DNA of 44,735 nucleotides, taken from assembly GCF_013870525.1 (NCBI RefSeq), contig NZ_JACBXD010000066.1:1-44735 (forward strand), in the 5' to 3' direction. Position numbers and translations under genes: made by a program. This DNA comes from Amycolatopsis pittospori. Lineage in GTDB: Bacteria > Actinomycetota > Actinomycetes > Mycobacteriales > Pseudonocardiaceae. The stretch's first letter is position 1; every line of letters begins with the position of its first letter. The notes under the pieces are model-generated. The model saw only the letters and a program-made list of their open reading frames with translations, was not told the origin of the DNA and did no database searches. Positions 22,149 to 30,466 of this stretch are shown piece after piece.

Positions 22149-23924
22149 CTACCTCGCCGAGTAGTCCTTGAAGCCCTTCCCCGTCTTCCGGCCGAGCCGC
22201 CCGGCGGTCACGAGGTGCTCCAGCAGCGGCGCCGGCGCGAAGCCCTCTTCGCGGAACTCGTTGAACAGCGTCCGCTGGATCGCCAGCGAGACGTCGAGCC
22301 CGACGACGTCGAGCAGTTCGAACGGGCCCATCGGCAGACCGCAGCCCACCTTCATCGCCGTGTCGATGTCGTCGGCCTCGGCGTAGTGGGCTTCGAGCAT
22401 CTTGACCGCGTCGTTGAGGTACGGGAACAGCAGCGCGTTGACGATGAAGCCCGCCCGGTCGCCGCAGTGCACCGGATGCTTGCCCACCGCCGCGCAGACG
22501 GCGTCCACGGTCGCGATCACGTCGGGCGCGGTGGCGATCGTCGAGACGACCTCGACGAGTTTCATCACCGGCGCCGGGTTGAAGAAATGCACGCCCACGA
22601 CGTCCGACGGCCGCGAGGTGGCGGCCGCGCATTCGATGACCGGCAGCGACGACGTGGTCGTCGCGAGTACCGCGCCCGGCTTCACGACGTCGTCGAGCGC
22701 GGCGAAGACGGCCTGTTTGACGGCCAGGTCCTCGGCCACCGCCTCGACGACGAGGTCGACGTCGGCCAGTTCCTCGAACTCCACCGCGGGCGAGATGCGG
22801 CCGAGTGCGGCGGCGGCGTCCTCTTCGGACAGTTTGCCCTTGACGACGGCCTTGTCCAGTGACTTCTTCACCCGTGCGACCGACGCGGCGGCCTTTTCGG
22901 CACTCCGCGCCCGCAGGATGACCTCGTAGCCGCGTTTCGCGAACACCTCGACGATCCCGGTCGCCATCGTCCCGGTGCCGACGACACCGACCTTGCGCAC
23001 CTCGCGCGGCTCGGCTCCCTCCACTGTGGACGCTTTGACCGCGTCGGTCACGGTGGGCGAATCGGCTTCGTCATAGGCGTAAAAGCCGCGAGCGGTCTTC
23101 CGGCCGAGCTGCCCGGCGGTGATCATCTGCTTGAGCAGCGGCGCCGGCGCGTGGAGCCGGTTGCGGGACTGGTGGTACATCGTGTCGAGGATCTCGTACG
23201 CGGTGTCCAGTCCGATGAGGTCCAGCAAAGCCAACGGTCCCATGGGATATCCGCAGCCGAACCGCATCGCCGCGTCGAGATCCTCACGGGTGGCGTAGCG
23301 CTGCTCGTACATCCGCACGGCGTGGTTGAGATACCCGAAGAGCAGCGCGTTGGCGATGAACCCGGCGCGGTCGCCGATCACCACCGGCGTCTTGCCGAGG
23401 CGTTCCGCGAACGCGACGACGTCGGTGACCACGTCGGGCTCGGTGACGACGGTGCGCACGATCTCGACCAGTTTCAGGATCGGCGCCGGGTTGAAGAAGT
23501 GCATCCCGACGACCTTGCCCGGCCGCGCGGTGTGCACCCCGATCTCGGTGATCGACAGCGAGGACGTGTTGGACACGAAGATCGTGTCCGGACCGGTGAT
23601 CTTGTCCAGCTGCGAGAACACGTCGGATTTCGCTTCGAGGTTCTCCGGGATCGCCTCGATCACCAGGTCCACATCGGACAGTTCGTGCAGCGACGTGGTG
23701 TACCGGATCCGGCTCAGCAGCGCCGTCCGGCCGTCGGCATCGAGTTTGTCGCCCGAAACCGCCCGTTCGGTCGAATGCTCCAGATGGCCGCGGCCCCTGG
23801 TCACCCCGTCGTCGTCGATCTCCACCGCGACCACGGACACGCCGCTTCGCGCGAGCACCTCGGCGATCCCGGCACCCATGGTGCCGAGACCGATGACTCC
23901 CACACTCGAGATTTCCCGCGCCAC
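22149..23924 (-). CDS. Tandem-fused 3-hydroxyacyl-CoA (3-hydroxybutyryl-CoA) dehydrogenase
   Basis: A protein of about 591 aa made of two complete HBDH units. Unit 1 starts with the NAD site VGVIGLGTMGAGIAEVLARS and has SNTSSLSITEI, GMHFFNPAPILKLVEIV and GYPMGPLALLDLIGLD. Unit 2, from about residue 310, has VGVVGTGTMATGIVEVFAKR, TTTSSLPVIE, GVHFFNPAPVMKLVEVV and GLPMGPFELLDVVGLD. The Ser-His-Glu-Asn catalytic elements appear in both. It oxidises 3-hydroxyacyl-CoA or makes 3-hydroxybutyryl-CoA. The GTG at 23924 has GGAGG six nt upstream; open frame further 5' lacks a ribosome site. Confidence 0.92.
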   Translation of the reverse strand: MAREISSVGVIGLGTMGAGIAEVLARSGVSVVAVEIDDDGVTRGRGHLEHSTERAVSGDKLDADGRTALLSRIRYTTSLHELSDVDLVIEAIPENLEAKSDVFSQLDKITGPDTIFVSNTSSLSITEIGVHTARPGKVVGMHFFNPAPILKLVEIVRTVVTEPDVVTDVVAFAERLGKTPVVIGDRAGFIANALLFGYLNHAVRMYEQRYATREDLDAAMRFGCGYPMGPLALLDLIGLDTAYEILDTMYHQSRNRLHAPAPLLKQMITAGQLGRKTARGFYAYDEADSPTVTDAVKASTVEGAEPREVRKVGVVGTGTMATGIVEVFAKRGYEVILRARSAEKAAASVARVKKSLDKAVVKGKLSEEDAAAALGRISPAVEFEELADVDLVVEAVAEDLAVKQAVFAALDDVVKPGAVLATTTSSLPVIECAAATSRPSDVVGVHFFNPAPVMKLVEVVSTIATAPDVIATVDAVCAAVGKHPVHCGDRAGFIVNALLFPYLNDAVKMLEAHYAEADDIDTAMKVGCGLPMGPFELLDVVGLDVSLAIQRTLFNEFREEGFAPAPLLEHLVTAGRLGRKTGKGFKDYSAR

Positions 23925-24025
23925 AACCGGCCTCCGGAGGTTACTCGTCGGTAGTTTCTCCGATCGTGCCATGCCGGGGCGCGGAAAGCAGCAGCTGTCA
24001 CCCTCCGAATCGAGTCAGGGGAATT

Positions 24026-24700
24026 TCACTCTCCGAAGTTCCCCTCGACCAGTTCCTTGGCCTTGGCCAGGGCTTCTTCGGCCTGAACACCCTTCGCGCG
24101 GACCTCGATCCGGTCGCCCTGACGTGCGCCGAGAGCCATCAACGCGAGCACGCTGTTGGCGTCCGCGGTCTCTTCGCCGAGCCGCACGGTGACCTCGGCG
24201 TCCAGTCCGGCGAGACTCCGGACCAGGATCGCCGCGGGCCGCGCGTGCAGCCCGACGTCGTTCCGCAGCGTGAGTTCCACACTGCTTTCGCCGTCCTGCG
24301 GTCCGCTGTCGAACGTCAGATCCGGCGGCGCGCCCGCGGACGCGGCGGCTTCGGCGACGGCCTTGCGGTCCGCTCCGCCCTGGGCCGCGACGGCGGCGGC
24401 GATCGCGCCCTCGACGAGCGGCGCGTCCACCACGATGGCGGCCGACGGGTCGGCGAGCGATTCGACGGCCAGATCCGCGGTCATCTGCGCGCTGCCGAGG
24501 TCGTACAGCAGGACGACGCCCGCGCCCGAATCGGCACGCTGCGTCGCCGCGACGACCTCGTCGTAGTCCGTCCCGATCCCGCCCTCGGACAGACCCCCCG
24601 CCGCCGCGATGGTGACGTCCGGCGCCATCTGCGCGGCGAGTTCGGCGAGCCCTTCGGCCAGCTTGGCACTATGGGAGACGAGCACGAGTCCGACGCTCAC
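24026..24700 (-). CDS. dhaM: DhaM phosphotransfer subunit with fused HPr domain
   Basis: A 224-aa protein that carries phosphate from PTS Enzyme I to DhaL-bound ADP. The N-terminal EIIA-mannose-like domain begins VGLVLVSHSAKLAEGLAELA with the phosphorylated His10. The C-terminal HPr domain (from about residue 140) has NDVGLHARPAAILV with His152, and later ADANSVLALMALGARQGDRI. It lacks the third, EI-like domain of E. coli DhaM, so Enzyme I must come from elsewhere. The GTG start overlaps the dhaL stop as GTGA. It is the last gene of the dhaKLM operon. Confidence 0.93.
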   Translation of the reverse strand: MSVGLVLVSHSAKLAEGLAELAAQMAPDVTIAAAGGLSEGGIGTDYDEVVAATQRADSGAGVVLLYDLGSAQMTADLAVESLADPSAAIVVDAPLVEGAIAAAVAAQGGADRKAVAEAAASAGAPPDLTFDSGPQDGESSVELTLRNDVGLHARPAAILVRSLAGLDAEVTVRLGEETADANSVLALMALGARQGDRIEVRAKGVQAEEALAKAKELVEGNFGE

Positions 24701-25320
24701 CGGGCGGCCTCCGCGAAAGCGCGCAGCAGCAGCGCCGTCGAGCGGGCACCGGGATCCATATGCCCGATCGCCCGCTCGCCGAGGTAGGACGCGCGCCCTT
24801 TGCGCGGCACGAGGTCCACAGTGGACTCGGCGCCCTTGTCCGCGGCGTCGGCGGCGGCGCTCAGGATCGCCGCGACGTCCGAACCGGCCGCTTCTTCGGC
24901 TGCGGAGACCGCGGGGATCAGCGCGTCGACCATGGTCGCGTCTCCCCCGACGGCCTTGCCACGCGCCTGCACCCCTTCGAGTGCCGCGCGCAGTGCTTCG
25001 ACGAGCAAAGCACCGTCGACTTCGGAGGCGTCGCCCAGTTTGGTCGACGCGCGCAGGAAAGCCGTACCGTACAACGGTCCCGCCGCGCCGCCGACCTTCG
25101 AGATCAACGTCGTGGCGGCGAGCTTCAGGACCGCGGCGGGGGTTTCGGGGGTCCCGGCGTCCAAAGCGGACACGATGGCGGCGAACCCGCGGTCCATGTT
25201 CTCGCCGTGGTCGGCGTCGCCGATCGCGCGGTCGAGGTCGATGAGCTCACCGCGATGTTCGGCGATCACCGCGGCCGCCGCCCGCAAGGCGGCGGCGAGT
25301 GTCTCGGCGGTGCAGGCCAT
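24697..25320 (-). CDS. dhaL: Dihydroxyacetone kinase subunit DhaL
   Basis: A 207-aa nucleotide-binding subunit. AIGDADHGENMDRGFAAI supplies the aspartates that hold two Mg2+ and ADP. SKVGGAAGPLYGTAFL is the phosphate-binding glycine-rich segment, and GKAVGGDATMVDALIPA and DPGARSTALLL are also family signatures. ADP stays bound and is rephosphorylated by DhaM. The ATG at 25320 overlaps the dhaK TGA (ATGA), so translation is coupled. Length matches the usual 200-210 aa. Confidence 0.95.
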   Translation of the reverse strand: MACTAETLAAALRAAAAVIAEHRGELIDLDRAIGDADHGENMDRGFAAIVSALDAGTPETPAAVLKLAATTLISKVGGAAGPLYGTAFLRASTKLGDASEVDGALLVEALRAALEGVQARGKAVGGDATMVDALIPAVSAAEEAAGSDVAAILSAAADAADKGAESTVDLVPRKGRASYLGERAIGHMDPGARSTALLLRAFAEAAR

Positions 25321-26321
25321 CAGACTCCCCACCTCAGGGCCGGGGTGTTCACCGGCGCGTCCCACAACTCGGTCAGCTCGTCGTCCAGTTTCAGCAAAGT
25401 CAGGCTCATCCCCTGCATCTCGAGACTGGTGATGTACGGCCCCACCAGGCGCCGCTCGACCACGATCCCACGCTCGGCCAGCAGCCGCTCGGCGATCCCG
25501 TGCGCCAGATACAGCTCGACCAGCGGGGTGCCGCCCATCGAGTTCGTGAACAGCAGCACCTTGTCGCCCTCGGCGAAGGGCAGGTCCGTCACCACCGCTT
25601 CGACCATCCGCGCGACGAGTTCGTCGGCGGACAGCGCGGGGGTCCGTTCGATACCGGGTTCGCCGTGGATGCCGATGCCGAACTCGATCTCGTCGTCGGC
25701 GAGGTCGAAACTCGGCTCGCCCGCGTGCGGCACGGTCGGCGCGGTGAGCGCGACGCCGATCGACCGGACCTGGCCGATCACCTTGCGCGCCAAGGCCTCC
25801 ACCGCGTCGAGCGAGTCACCGCGTTCCGCCGCGGCGCCGGTGACCTTCTCCAGCAGCACCGTTCCGCCGACGCCCCGGCGGCCGGCGGTGTACGTCGAAT
25901 CCTTGACCGCGACGTCGTCGTCGATGACCACGCTGCGCACGTCCAGCCCTTCGGCCGCGGCGAGTTCCGCGGCGGTCTCGAAGTTGAGCACGTCACCGGT
26001 GTAGTTCTTGACGATCAGCAGCGCGCCCGCGTCCCCGGTGGTGGCCTTGACCGCCGCCTCGACGGCGTCCGGCGTCGGAGAGGTGAACACCGCGCCCGGG
26101 ACGGCGGCGGCCAGCATGCCCTGTCCGACGAAGCCACCGTGCAGTGGTTCGTGGCCGGAACCGCCACCGGAGATCACCGCGACCTTGCCTGCCACGGGTG
26201 CGTCCACCCGCACAACGATCGCCGGATCGTCCTCCACGCGCAGGACGTCCGCGTGCGCCGCGGCGAGTCCGCGCAAGGATTCCGCGACCACCGTCTTCGG
26301 GTCGTTGATGATCTTCTTCAT
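25320..26321 (-). CDS. dhaK: Dihydroxyacetone kinase subunit DhaK
   Basis: A 333-aa substrate-binding subunit that forms a hemiaminal between dihydroxyacetone and a histidine. The binding His is in FGIGIHGEPGIE (His219). Other signatures are VISGGGSGHEPLHGGFVG and LLIVKNYTGDVLNF. With DhaL and DhaM it converts dihydroxyacetone to DHAP with phosphoenolpyruvate as donor. The ATG at 26321 has GGAGG five nt upstream. First gene of dhaKLM; no DhaR/DhaS or DhaQ regulator is adjacent, and no glycerol dehydrogenase. Confidence 0.95.
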   Translation of the reverse strand: MKKIINDPKTVVAESLRGLAAAHADVLRVEDDPAIVVRVDAPVAGKVAVISGGGSGHEPLHGGFVGQGMLAAAVPGAVFTSPTPDAVEAAVKATTGDAGALLIVKNYTGDVLNFETAAELAAAEGLDVRSVVIDDDVAVKDSTYTAGRRGVGGTVLLEKVTGAAAERGDSLDAVEALARKVIGQVRSIGVALTAPTVPHAGEPSFDLADDEIEFGIGIHGEPGIERTPALSADELVARMVEAVVTDLPFAEGDKVLLFTNSMGGTPLVELYLAHGIAERLLAERGIVVERRLVGPYITSLEMQGMSLTLLKLDDELTELWDAPVNTPALRWGV

Positions 26322-26389
26322 GGCGGCCTCCGACACGTCGGCGGGTGGGGTGTCCCCTTCCTACCTCTCCCGGCCGGATGCCGCCAGCG

Positions 26390-27391
26390 TCAGGGCTTCG
26401 GGAGCTTCGAGATCACCGATTCGGCGATCTTGACGGCCTTCCCGCAGGACGCGGCTTCGTCCTTCTTCTCGTCGTAGTTCTTGTAGATCACGCTGACGAT
26501 CTCGACGTCGTCGTCGACGACCCACGGCTTGTGCGCCCACTCGAGCTTGCACTCGGCGTCGCTGCCGCTCCCGACCTTCTGATAGGCGGTGACGCCGGCG
26601 ATCTCGACCTTCTTGGTCCCGTCACGTTCCTGGGGCGCCAGGCCCGGGCGGAACCCGATCGAGATCCGCGGGTTGGAACCCGGGGTCCAGTCGCAGGAGT
26701 GGAAGGTGGTCGGCGAGGTCGCGCCGTGCGGCACCACCTCACCGAGGACGGCCGCGTCCGCCACGGTGCACGGGTCGACCGCGGTCAGCGTGCCCGCGCT
26801 GGAGGGGAACTTCGCCGGGGACGAGTGCAGGCTCTTCACGGCCTTCGCCGCCACCGAACGGGCCGCAGCGCAGGGGTCGCCACCGTCATAGGTGACCGAG
26901 AAGTTCACTCCGCGCTCGGGCTTGCGCAGCGTCATGATGCCGACGTCGCAGCTCTTGCCGTCCTTGGCCTTCCGCTCGACCTGCGGCAGTCCTTCCACCG
27001 CCGTGACGGTCACGCCCTGGCTGGAGGTGTACGTCGACGCGCCGATGTCGACACCGACGGTGAGCTTCTTGCCACCCGCGTCGGTGACCTTCGCCCGGCA
27101 GGCGCCGAACGAGGTGGATCCCGGGATCGGGTCCTCCGGGGTGCCGAGGCTGCTCAGCGCTTCCTTGCTCACCAACGGGCACGGGTCGACCGTGCGCAGG
27201 ACCGCCGGGGTGACGGCGGGATCGTTGATGTCCCCGCTCGGCACCTCGCCACCGGGGCCGGCTTCCGCGGCCACGGTGGTGCGGGCGAAGTTGGACTTGC
27301 CGAGGTTCTGACCGCAGGCCGGCAGCGCGCCGAGTGCGGCCACCAGGGCCAGCACGGACGCGATCCGGCGACGTCGAGCGTTGAGCAGCAC
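26390..27391 (-). CDS. Lipoprotein with two DUF3558-like modules
   Basis: A 333-aa secreted lipoprotein. A basic start (NARRRRI) and a hydrophobic helix lead to the lipobox LPAC with lipidated Cys26. Module 1 starts VDPCPLVSKEALSSLGTPE with its partner in STSFGACRAKV; module 2 starts VDPCTVADAAVLGEVV with its partner in TFHSCDWTPG. The same Cys spacing and the LGTPE word occur in the ectodomain of the kinase at 4685-6439, so both descend from one extracellular family. The GTG at 27391 follows TACCGT by 7 nt (leaderless). Function unknown; ligand binding at the envelope is plausible. Confidence 0.8.
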   Translation of the reverse strand: MLLNARRRRIASVLALVAALGALPACGQNLGKSNFARTTVAAEAGPGGEVPSGDINDPAVTPAVLRTVDPCPLVSKEALSSLGTPEDPIPGSTSFGACRAKVTDAGGKKLTVGVDIGASTYTSSQGVTVTAVEGLPQVERKAKDGKSCDVGIMTLRKPERGVNFSVTYDGGDPCAAARSVAAKAVKSLHSSPAKFPSSAGTLTAVDPCTVADAAVLGEVVPHGATSPTTFHSCDWTPGSNPRISIGFRPGLAPQERDGTKKVEIAGVTAYQKVGSGSDAECKLEWAHKPWVVDDDVEIVSVIYKNYDEKKDEAASCGKAVKIAESVISKLPKP

Positions 27392-27438
27392 GAAGTGCAC
27401 GGTAGCCGGACCGCCCCGACGCTGTCCGGACAACCCGG

Positions 27439-27702
27439 CTATTCGCCGCCCTCGCCCTCGGAGGAGGGCGGGACGACGATCGGGCGGACCTTGGCCCACA
27501 GCAGGAACAGTGCCGCGAACACCAGCATGCCGATGCCCGCCCACAGGTTGATGTTGACGTCGGCGGCCTTGGCCAGCTCCTCTTCGGTGGTGAAGCCGAT
27601 GCCCATGATCGTGAGCACCAGCCCGTAGCCCCCGATGAGCAGGGCGATGATCAGCCGGATGTCGAACACGCCGGCTTTCTTGGGCGTCTTGGACTCAGCC
27701 AT
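27439..27702 (-). CDS. Small two-helix membrane partner of the symporter
   Basis: An 87-aa protein with two membrane helices, FDIRLIIALLIGGYGLVLTIMG cut at residue 13-33 and LWAGIGMLVFAALFLLWAK at about 53-71, joined by an acidic loop (TEEELAKAADVN). Its ATG lies 10 nt after the symporter stop, with AGGAGG spanning that stop codon, so it is cotranscribed and coupled. Small membrane partners of this sort are known for several sodium symporters; the role here is inferred from position only. Confidence 0.75.
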   Translation of the reverse strand: MAESKTPKKAGVFDIRLIIALLIGGYGLVLTIMGIGFTTEEELAKAADVNINLWAGIGMLVFAALFLLWAKVRPIVVPPSSEGEGGE

Positions 27703-27712
27703 CTCCGGCCTC

Positions 27713-29413
27713 CTAGAAGATGATGTTGAGCGCGATGGTCAGGATCAGCACGATGCCGGCGAGCAGCCCCGGCTTGCGGTACCAGCCCGCGTCGTCGCCG
27801 GTTTCGTCGTGCTTCAGCGACTCCTTCGGAGTGAGGGAGTAGACGAGGCCGACCAGCTGCGCCTCGGGCTTCGGGGCCGTGGCGAGCGAGACCGCGACAC
27901 TCACCACGATGTCGACGGCGAACGCCGTACCGGCCGCCACGAAGCTGACGCCCTGCCCGGTGAGGCCGAGAATCCCGGCCTGCGACAGGAGCCACACGGT
28001 GATCGCGGACGCGGTACCGGAGACCAGGCCGACCCAGCCCGCCGTCGCCGTCATCCGCTTCCAGAACATGCCGAGGATGAAGGTGGCGAACAGCGGCGCG
28101 TTGAAGAAGGAGAACAGATCCTGCAGATAGGTCAGGATGTTCCCGGAGTTCGACGCGATGAACGCGGTGCCGATCGCCAGCACCGTGCCCGCCGCGGTGA
28201 CCAGGCGGCCGAGACGGAGGTAGTAGCCGTCGGACTCGTTCTTCTTCACGTACGACTGCCAGATGTCATAGGTGAAGACGGTGTTGAACGAACTCAGGTT
28301 CGCCGCCATACCGGCCATGAACGACGCGAGGAGACCGGCGATCGCGACGCCGAGCATGCCGTTGGGCAGCAGGTCGCGCATCAGCAGCAGGATCGCGTTG
28401 TTCGCGGTGACGCCACTGGGCGCCTCACCGCCGTCGAGCAGGATCTGCTTGTCCTGGACGTACTCGGAAACGGTGACCGCGGCGATCATGCCGGGGATGA
28501 TCACGATGAACGGGATCAGCATCTTCGGGAAGGCGCCGATGATCGGCGTCCGCCGCGCGGCCGACATGCTCTTCGACGCCATCGCGCGCTGGACCTCGAC
28601 GAAGTTCGTCGTCCAGTAACCGAACGAGAGCACGAAACCGAGACCGAAGACGAGGCCGAGGATGGAGAGGAAGCTGTTGCCGAAGCCGGTGAGGTTGTCA
28701 CCGGGCCACGAGTGCAGCTGCGCCTCGCCGCCGGGGTCGGCGCTGAGCTTGTCGACCAGGCCCTGCCAGCCGCCGACCTTCACCAGGCCGACGATGGTCA
28801 GCGGCAGCAGCGCCGCGACGATCACGAAGAACTGCAGGACCTCGTTGTAGATCGCGGCGGAAAGGCCACCGAGCGCGGTGTAGGAGAGCACCACCGCGGC
28901 CGCGACGATGATCGACACCCACAGCGGCCAGCCGAGCAGGAGGTTCACCACGCTGGCGAGCAGGAACAGGTTCGCGCCGGCGATGAGGATCTGCGCGCTC
29001 GCGAAACTGATGCCGTTGACCAGGTGGGCGGGTTTGCCGAACCGGCGGAGCATGAACTCCGGGACACTGCGGACCTTCGAGCCGTAATAGAACGGCATCA
29101 TCACGATGCCGAGGAACAGCATCGCCGGGATCGCGCCGATCCAGAAGTAATGGACCGTCGGCAGGCCGTAGAGCACACCGTTCGCCGACATGCCCATGAT
29201 CTCGACCGCGCCGAGGTTCGCCGAGATGAAGGCGAGACCGGTGACCCAGGCGGGCAGGGAACGGCCGGAGAGGAAGAAGTCCAGGCTGCTCGAGACCGAC
29301 CTTCGCGCCATGTACCCGATGCCGAGCACCAAGGCGAAATAGAAGGCGAGCAGGACGTAGTCGATAGGACTGGCGTCGAGCCGCAGATTCGCATCGGCCA
29401 GCACGTGCAACCG
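27713..29413 (-). CDS. Sodium:solute symporter (SSS/SGLT family)
   Basis: A protein of about 566 aa with 13-14 helices. The signature SFGYWTTNFVEVQRAMASKS (SGLT-type motif ahead of helix 8) and the early GRSLPAWVTGLAFISANLGA place it in the glucose/galactose branch of SSS, which couples Na+ to sugar, myo-inositol or similar uptake. The substrate is not decidable here. The start is uncertain. The TTG at 29413 lies 8 nt after GGAGG and was chosen; an ATG at 29425 and a GTG at 29440 are upstream in frame. The last residues are followed by the small membrane-protein gene. Confidence 0.9.
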   Translation of the reverse strand, partial: RLHVLADANLRLDASPIDYVLLAFYFALVLGIGYMARRSVSSSLDFFLSGRSLPAWVTGLAFISANLGAVEIMGMSANGVLYGLPTVHYFWIGAIPAMLFLGIVMMPFYYGSKVRSVPEFMLRRFGKPAHLVNGISFASAQILIAGANLFLLASVVNLLLGWPLWVSIIVAAAVVLSYTALGGLSAAIYNEVLQFFVIVAALLPLTIVGLVKVGGWQGLVDKLSADPGGEAQLHSWPGDNLTGFGNSFLSILGLVFGLGFVLSFGYWTTNFVEVQRAMASKSMSAARRTPIIGAFPKMLIPFIVIIPGMIAAVTVSEYVQDKQILLDGGEAPSGVTANNAILLLMRDLLPNGMLGVAIAGLLASFMAGMAANLSSFNTVFTYDIWQSYVKKNESDGYYLRLGRLVTAAGTVLAIGTAFIASNSGNILTYLQDLFSFFNAPLFATFILGMFWKRMTATAGWVGLVSGTASAITVWLLSQAGILGLTGQGVSFVAAGTAFAVDIVVSVAVSLATAPKPEAQLVGLVYSLTPKESLKHDETGDDAGWYRKPGLLAGIVLILTIALNIIF

Positions 29414-29587
29414 ACCCACCTCCATACTGAAAATGTCCACGAGAAACGCCGGTATCGCGTCAATCGCGGACCATACTGCATGGATTCAGGAACGGCAGCG
29501 TGGGTGGGCGGGGTCAGCCCGTACGTGTCTGTTTTGGGGCTGTTCTTGACAATTCTTGTCCTGCGACGGCTTCTCGGAGGCACGGAA

Positions 29588-29625
29588 AAGGGCCGGTCCC
29601 GACGTCTCCGCCGAGGCCGGCCCTT
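29588..29625 (-). terminator. Hairpin terminator after the papain-like gene
   Basis: AAGGGCCGG (29588-29596) pairs with CCGGCCCTT (29617-29625) around a 20-nt loop, 19 nt past the stop codon at 29644. On the minus strand the stem is followed by CCGTGCC without a clear U-tract. Confidence 0.65.
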
Positions 29626-29643
29626 CCCGTGACCGGCGGGGGT

Positions 29644-30420
29644 TTACCGGTCCGTGGGCAGGCCTACTTCGCCGTCCTCCTTGATCAGCCGGGCGAGGAC
29701 GTCATCCGGCATATACGTGCGATGCGGGTATCCCGGACCCCACGAGTTGAGGAACGGGACGGCGCCGAGTTCGTCGGCACGCGGATTGCCCAGCACCTCG
29801 TGGACCTCGTCGACGGTCTTCGCCCAGCGGTACGCCTGGATGCCGTTCTTCACGTCGGGCGTGTAGGCGGCCCGCTTGACGTGATCGTCTTCGGCGTAAC
29901 CCTCCGACCAGGTTACGTGGCCCAGTTCGAGCAGGACCTCGGCCGCCGCGCGGACGGACGTGCCGTTGTTGTCGCCGGGATTGGTCTCGTCCCATTCGTC
30001 GCGCAGCTTCGACTGGTCCCACAGCCAGCGCGCGGCGTAGAGATCGCCGTTGAACAGCGTCATGCAACGCGACCAGCCGAATCCGACGCAGGCACCCTCA
30101 CGGCCCTGGTCGTAGAACGCGTACTGGGTTTCGCCGTCGGTCGATTCACCGGGTTCGAGGCAGACGCAATGGCCACCGCGGATCCGGGTCAGCGATTTGG
30201 CGCCGCCCTTCGCGACGAAGAATTCACCGGACTTCTCGTCCTTCTCGGGGACGTCGAATTCCTTGTACCAGTTGACACCGATGACGACCGGCGACCGGGT
30301 GGGCCGGTCCTCGGTGGCCAGCGCGGTCAGCGGATAGCGCTCGATGTGGCGCCAGTCGTCCGGGATGAACCGGCCGAGGCGATCATCCGCCGGGTCACTG
30401 CCGATCGGGCGATAACGCAT
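29644..30420 (-). CDS. Papain-like cysteine-protease homologue with permuted motif order
   Basis: A 258-aa soluble protein. Seen directly: YDQGREGACVGFGWSR has Gln105 and Cys111 with papain's own Gln-Cys spacing of six; DNNGTSVRAAAEVL resembles the L-domain region of bacterial C1 peptidases; LNSWGPGYP holds Asn225 in the C1 NSWG motif. The GGHCVCLEP motif with His84, which in C1 enzymes stands just before NSWG, is here N-terminal to the Cys motif, as is the preceding VVIGVNWYKEF strand. The chain therefore reads His-Gln-Cys-Asn, as if circularly permuted. There is no signal peptide or propeptide. The ATG at 30420 follows AGGAGG by 5 nt. I recall similar actinobacterial and phage-borne proteins of unknown role. 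Confidence 0.7.
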   Translation of the reverse strand: MRYRPIGSDPADDRLGRFIPDDWRHIERYPLTALATEDRPTRSPVVIGVNWYKEFDVPEKDEKSGEFFVAKGGAKSLTRIRGGHCVCLEPGESTDGETQYAFYDQGREGACVGFGWSRCMTLFNGDLYAARWLWDQSKLRDEWDETNPGDNNGTSVRAAAEVLLELGHVTWSEGYAEDDHVKRAAYTPDVKNGIQAYRWAKTVDEVHEVLGNPRADELGAVPFLNSWGPGYPHRTYMPDDVLARLIKEDGEVGLPTDR

Positions 30421-30466
30421 GGGATCCTCCTATCCCTCATCCCACCGGAATACCGCCGGCGAGTTC

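Noticed and set aside
27635..29632. Long plus-strand reading frame opposite the symporter gene
   Set aside because: It is rich in Asp, His, Arg and Glu, typical of antisense frames in high-G+C genes. The minus strand encodes an unmistakable SSS symporter.
29480..29632. Possible 50-codon plus-strand ORF with one hydrophobic helix
   Set aside because: No ribosome site or correctly spaced -10, poor G/C bias at third positions, and its end lies inside the terminator hairpin of the opposite gene.
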